Source: Aquirhabdus sp. (lineage in GTDB: Bacteria; Pseudomonadota; Gammaproteobacteria; Pseudomonadales; Moraxellaceae). From it: DNA of 8,171 nt. The translations under genes and the position numbers were made by a program. Position 1 is the first letter of the stretch. The number at the start of each line of letters is the position of its first letter. The stretch lies in the NCBI GenBank assembly GCA_030152425.1, contig JASLJP010000005.1:1-8171 (forward strand). The letters run 5' to 3'. Below are positions 7,048-8,171 of the stretch, piece after piece. The notes below the pieces were generated by a model. The model searched no databases. It worked only from the letters and a program-made list of their open reading frames with translations, and was not told the origin of the DNA.

Positions 7048-8171
7048 TTACGTGAATGCAGCCAAAGCTTGCGCCAAGTCTGCTTGTAGATCAGCAGTAT
7101 CCTCCAGTCCGATGCACAATCGTACCAGTCCCCCATCGACCAAATGCGTAGGCATACCACCGTATTCTGCCGGGCGCAAACTGGCCAAACGATACGGCAC
7201 CACCAGACTCATCGGCCCACCCCAGCTATAGCCGAGCTTAAATAGCTGCAGCCTCTCGCAGAATGCATGCACTTGATCAAGGCTGTATTCAGGCTGAAAA
7301 ATCACACTCAAGATCCCAGCAGCCTTGCCTACACCGTCCGATGCACACGTCGTGCGCCACGCATCATGCCCCTGTGCAGTAGACAGCGATGGATGTAGCA
7401 CTTGGGCAATCTCCGGACGGGTAGTCAGCCATTGCGCAAGGGTACGTGCGGACTGATCTTGGGCATGATAGCGCAGCGCGATAGATGGTAGTCCGCGCAA
7501 AACCAGCTCTGCATCATTCGCAGCGACATTGAGCCCCAGATATTGTTGAGTGGCTTTGAGTTGCTTGTAAAGCGTCTCGTTGCGCGTCACGATACTGCCC
7601 ATCAGCACATCTGCACCACCGCTGGGGTATTTGGTGAGCGCATGCATGGTGAGATCGACAGACTGACCCTCCGGCAGATCAAAGGCATTAAAGGCTATGC
7701 CCGCCCCCCAAGTGTTATCGAGCACGGTCAACACGTCATGCCGACGAGCGATTTGGATCAACGCAGATAGATCCGGAAACTCCATGGTCACCGAACCAGC
7801 AGCTTCCAACCAGATCAAGCGTGTATTGGTCTGTATCAGACCTGCGAATAAATCAGGCCGTAGTGGATCGTAGGCACGCAGAATAACGCCAAACCGTCCC
7901 AGCACATGTTTGACCATGTCCAGTGTTGGGCCATAGCTATTTTGCGGGATGAGAACATCATCCCCCTGGTTTAGTAGGGCCAAATTGATCAAACCGATCG
8001 CAGCCAGCCCACTGGGCGCGAGCAGGCAATACAAACCACCCTCTAGCGTGGCCAGTCGCTCTTGCAACGTAAACGTGGTCGGCGTGCCATGCAAACCGTA
8101 GCTGTAATTATTCCCCACTCGCCAGTTGCGTGTATGCATGGCATGCACGGATGGGAAGATAACCGTAGATA
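7048..8171 (-). CDS. metC: Cystathionine beta-lyase, PLP-dependent (5' end beyond window)
   Basis: A Cys/Met-metabolism PLP enzyme, most likely cystathionine beta-lyase, which cleaves cystathionine to homocysteine, pyruvate and ammonia in methionine synthesis. About 373 residues are visible. The frame stays open to the right edge. A GTG at 8148 could be read as a start, but the codons upstream of it (STVIFPSV) match the family's conserved PPVxRASTVLF region, so the true start and roughly 20-35 residues lie outside. Counting from that GTG, the cofactor Lys is K173 in ALTKYPSGGADVLMG, the PLP-nitrogen Asp is in VLDNTWGAG (D144), and the C-terminal substrate-binding Arg is in GGLVRLCIGLED. The motif YGLHGTPTTFTLQ (18-30) has Leu where E. 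coli MetC has Arg (YSR). Cystathionine gamma-synthase or gamma-lyase are less likely given the SWGGPMSL motif. It is convergent with nadB and shares its terminator. Confidence 0.88.
   Translation of the reverse strand, partial: STVIFPSVHAMHTRNWRVGNNYSYGLHGTPTTFTLQERLATLEGGLYCLLAPSGLAAIGLINLALLNQGDDVLIPQNSYGPTLDMVKHVLGRFGVILRAYDPLRPDLFAGLIQTNTRLIWLEAAGSVTMEFPDLSALIQIARRHDVLTVLDNTWGAGIAFNAFDLPEGQSVDLTMHALTKYPSGGADVLMGSIVTRNETLYKQLKATQQYLGLNVAANDAELVLRGLPSIALRYHAQDQSARTLAQWLTTRPEIAQVLHPSLSTAQGHDAWRTTCASDGVGKAAGILSVIFQPEYSLDQVHAFCERLQLFKLGYSWGGPMSLVVPYRLASLRPAEYGGMPTHLVDGGLVRLCIGLEDTADLQADLAQALAAFT

Overview
The window reads as ordinary chromosome of a gammaproteobacterium, most likely Pseudomonadales and perhaps Moraxellaceae-like. 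This rests on the mucD/nadB neighbourhood, the MoxR-DUF58-TgpA cluster, the style of the protein sequences and a roughly balanced base composition. The genus cannot be fixed from the sequence alone. No mobile element, tRNA, rRNA or CRISPR array was seen.

Layout from left to right. (1) Positions 1-3231, minus strand: a three-gene cluster read in the order MoxR-family AAA+ ATPase, DUF58 protein, TgpA-type transglutaminase. The DUF58 stop and the tgpA start overlap (TAATG). tgpA runs off the left edge before its catalytic domain. (2) Positions 3232-3424: a short spacer with an intrinsic terminator for the next gene. (3) Positions 3425-4924, minus strand: a periplasmic HtrA/DegP-type serine protease with two PDZ domains, best called mucD, with an unusual N-terminal extension ahead of its signal peptide. 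(4) Positions 4925-5300: a divergent intergenic region with a candidate nadB promoter and a TTGCAA inverted repeat. (5) Positions 5301-6992, plus strand: nadB, L-aspartate oxidase. (6) Positions 7014-7040: a bidirectional terminator. (7) Position 7048 to the right edge, minus strand: a metC-like cystathionine beta-lyase whose 5' end lies outside the window.

Functionally, the left cluster is a known but poorly understood envelope-associated module: a chaperone-like ATPase, a membrane-anchored DUF58 protein and a polytopic membrane protein with a periplasmic transglutaminase-like domain. mucD handles periplasmic protein quality control. nadB makes the first committed step of de novo NAD synthesis, and metC belongs to methionine biosynthesis. 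In Pseudomonas, nadB sits beside the algU-mucABCD envelope-stress operon; here mucD and nadB are direct neighbours with no algU-mucABC between them.

I found no convincing undescribed system. The points most worth checking are the mucD extension with its C7 tract, the lost or rearranged sigma-factor locus, the Leu replacing the usual PLP-phosphate Arg in the MetC-like enzyme, and the operator-like repeat upstream of nadB.
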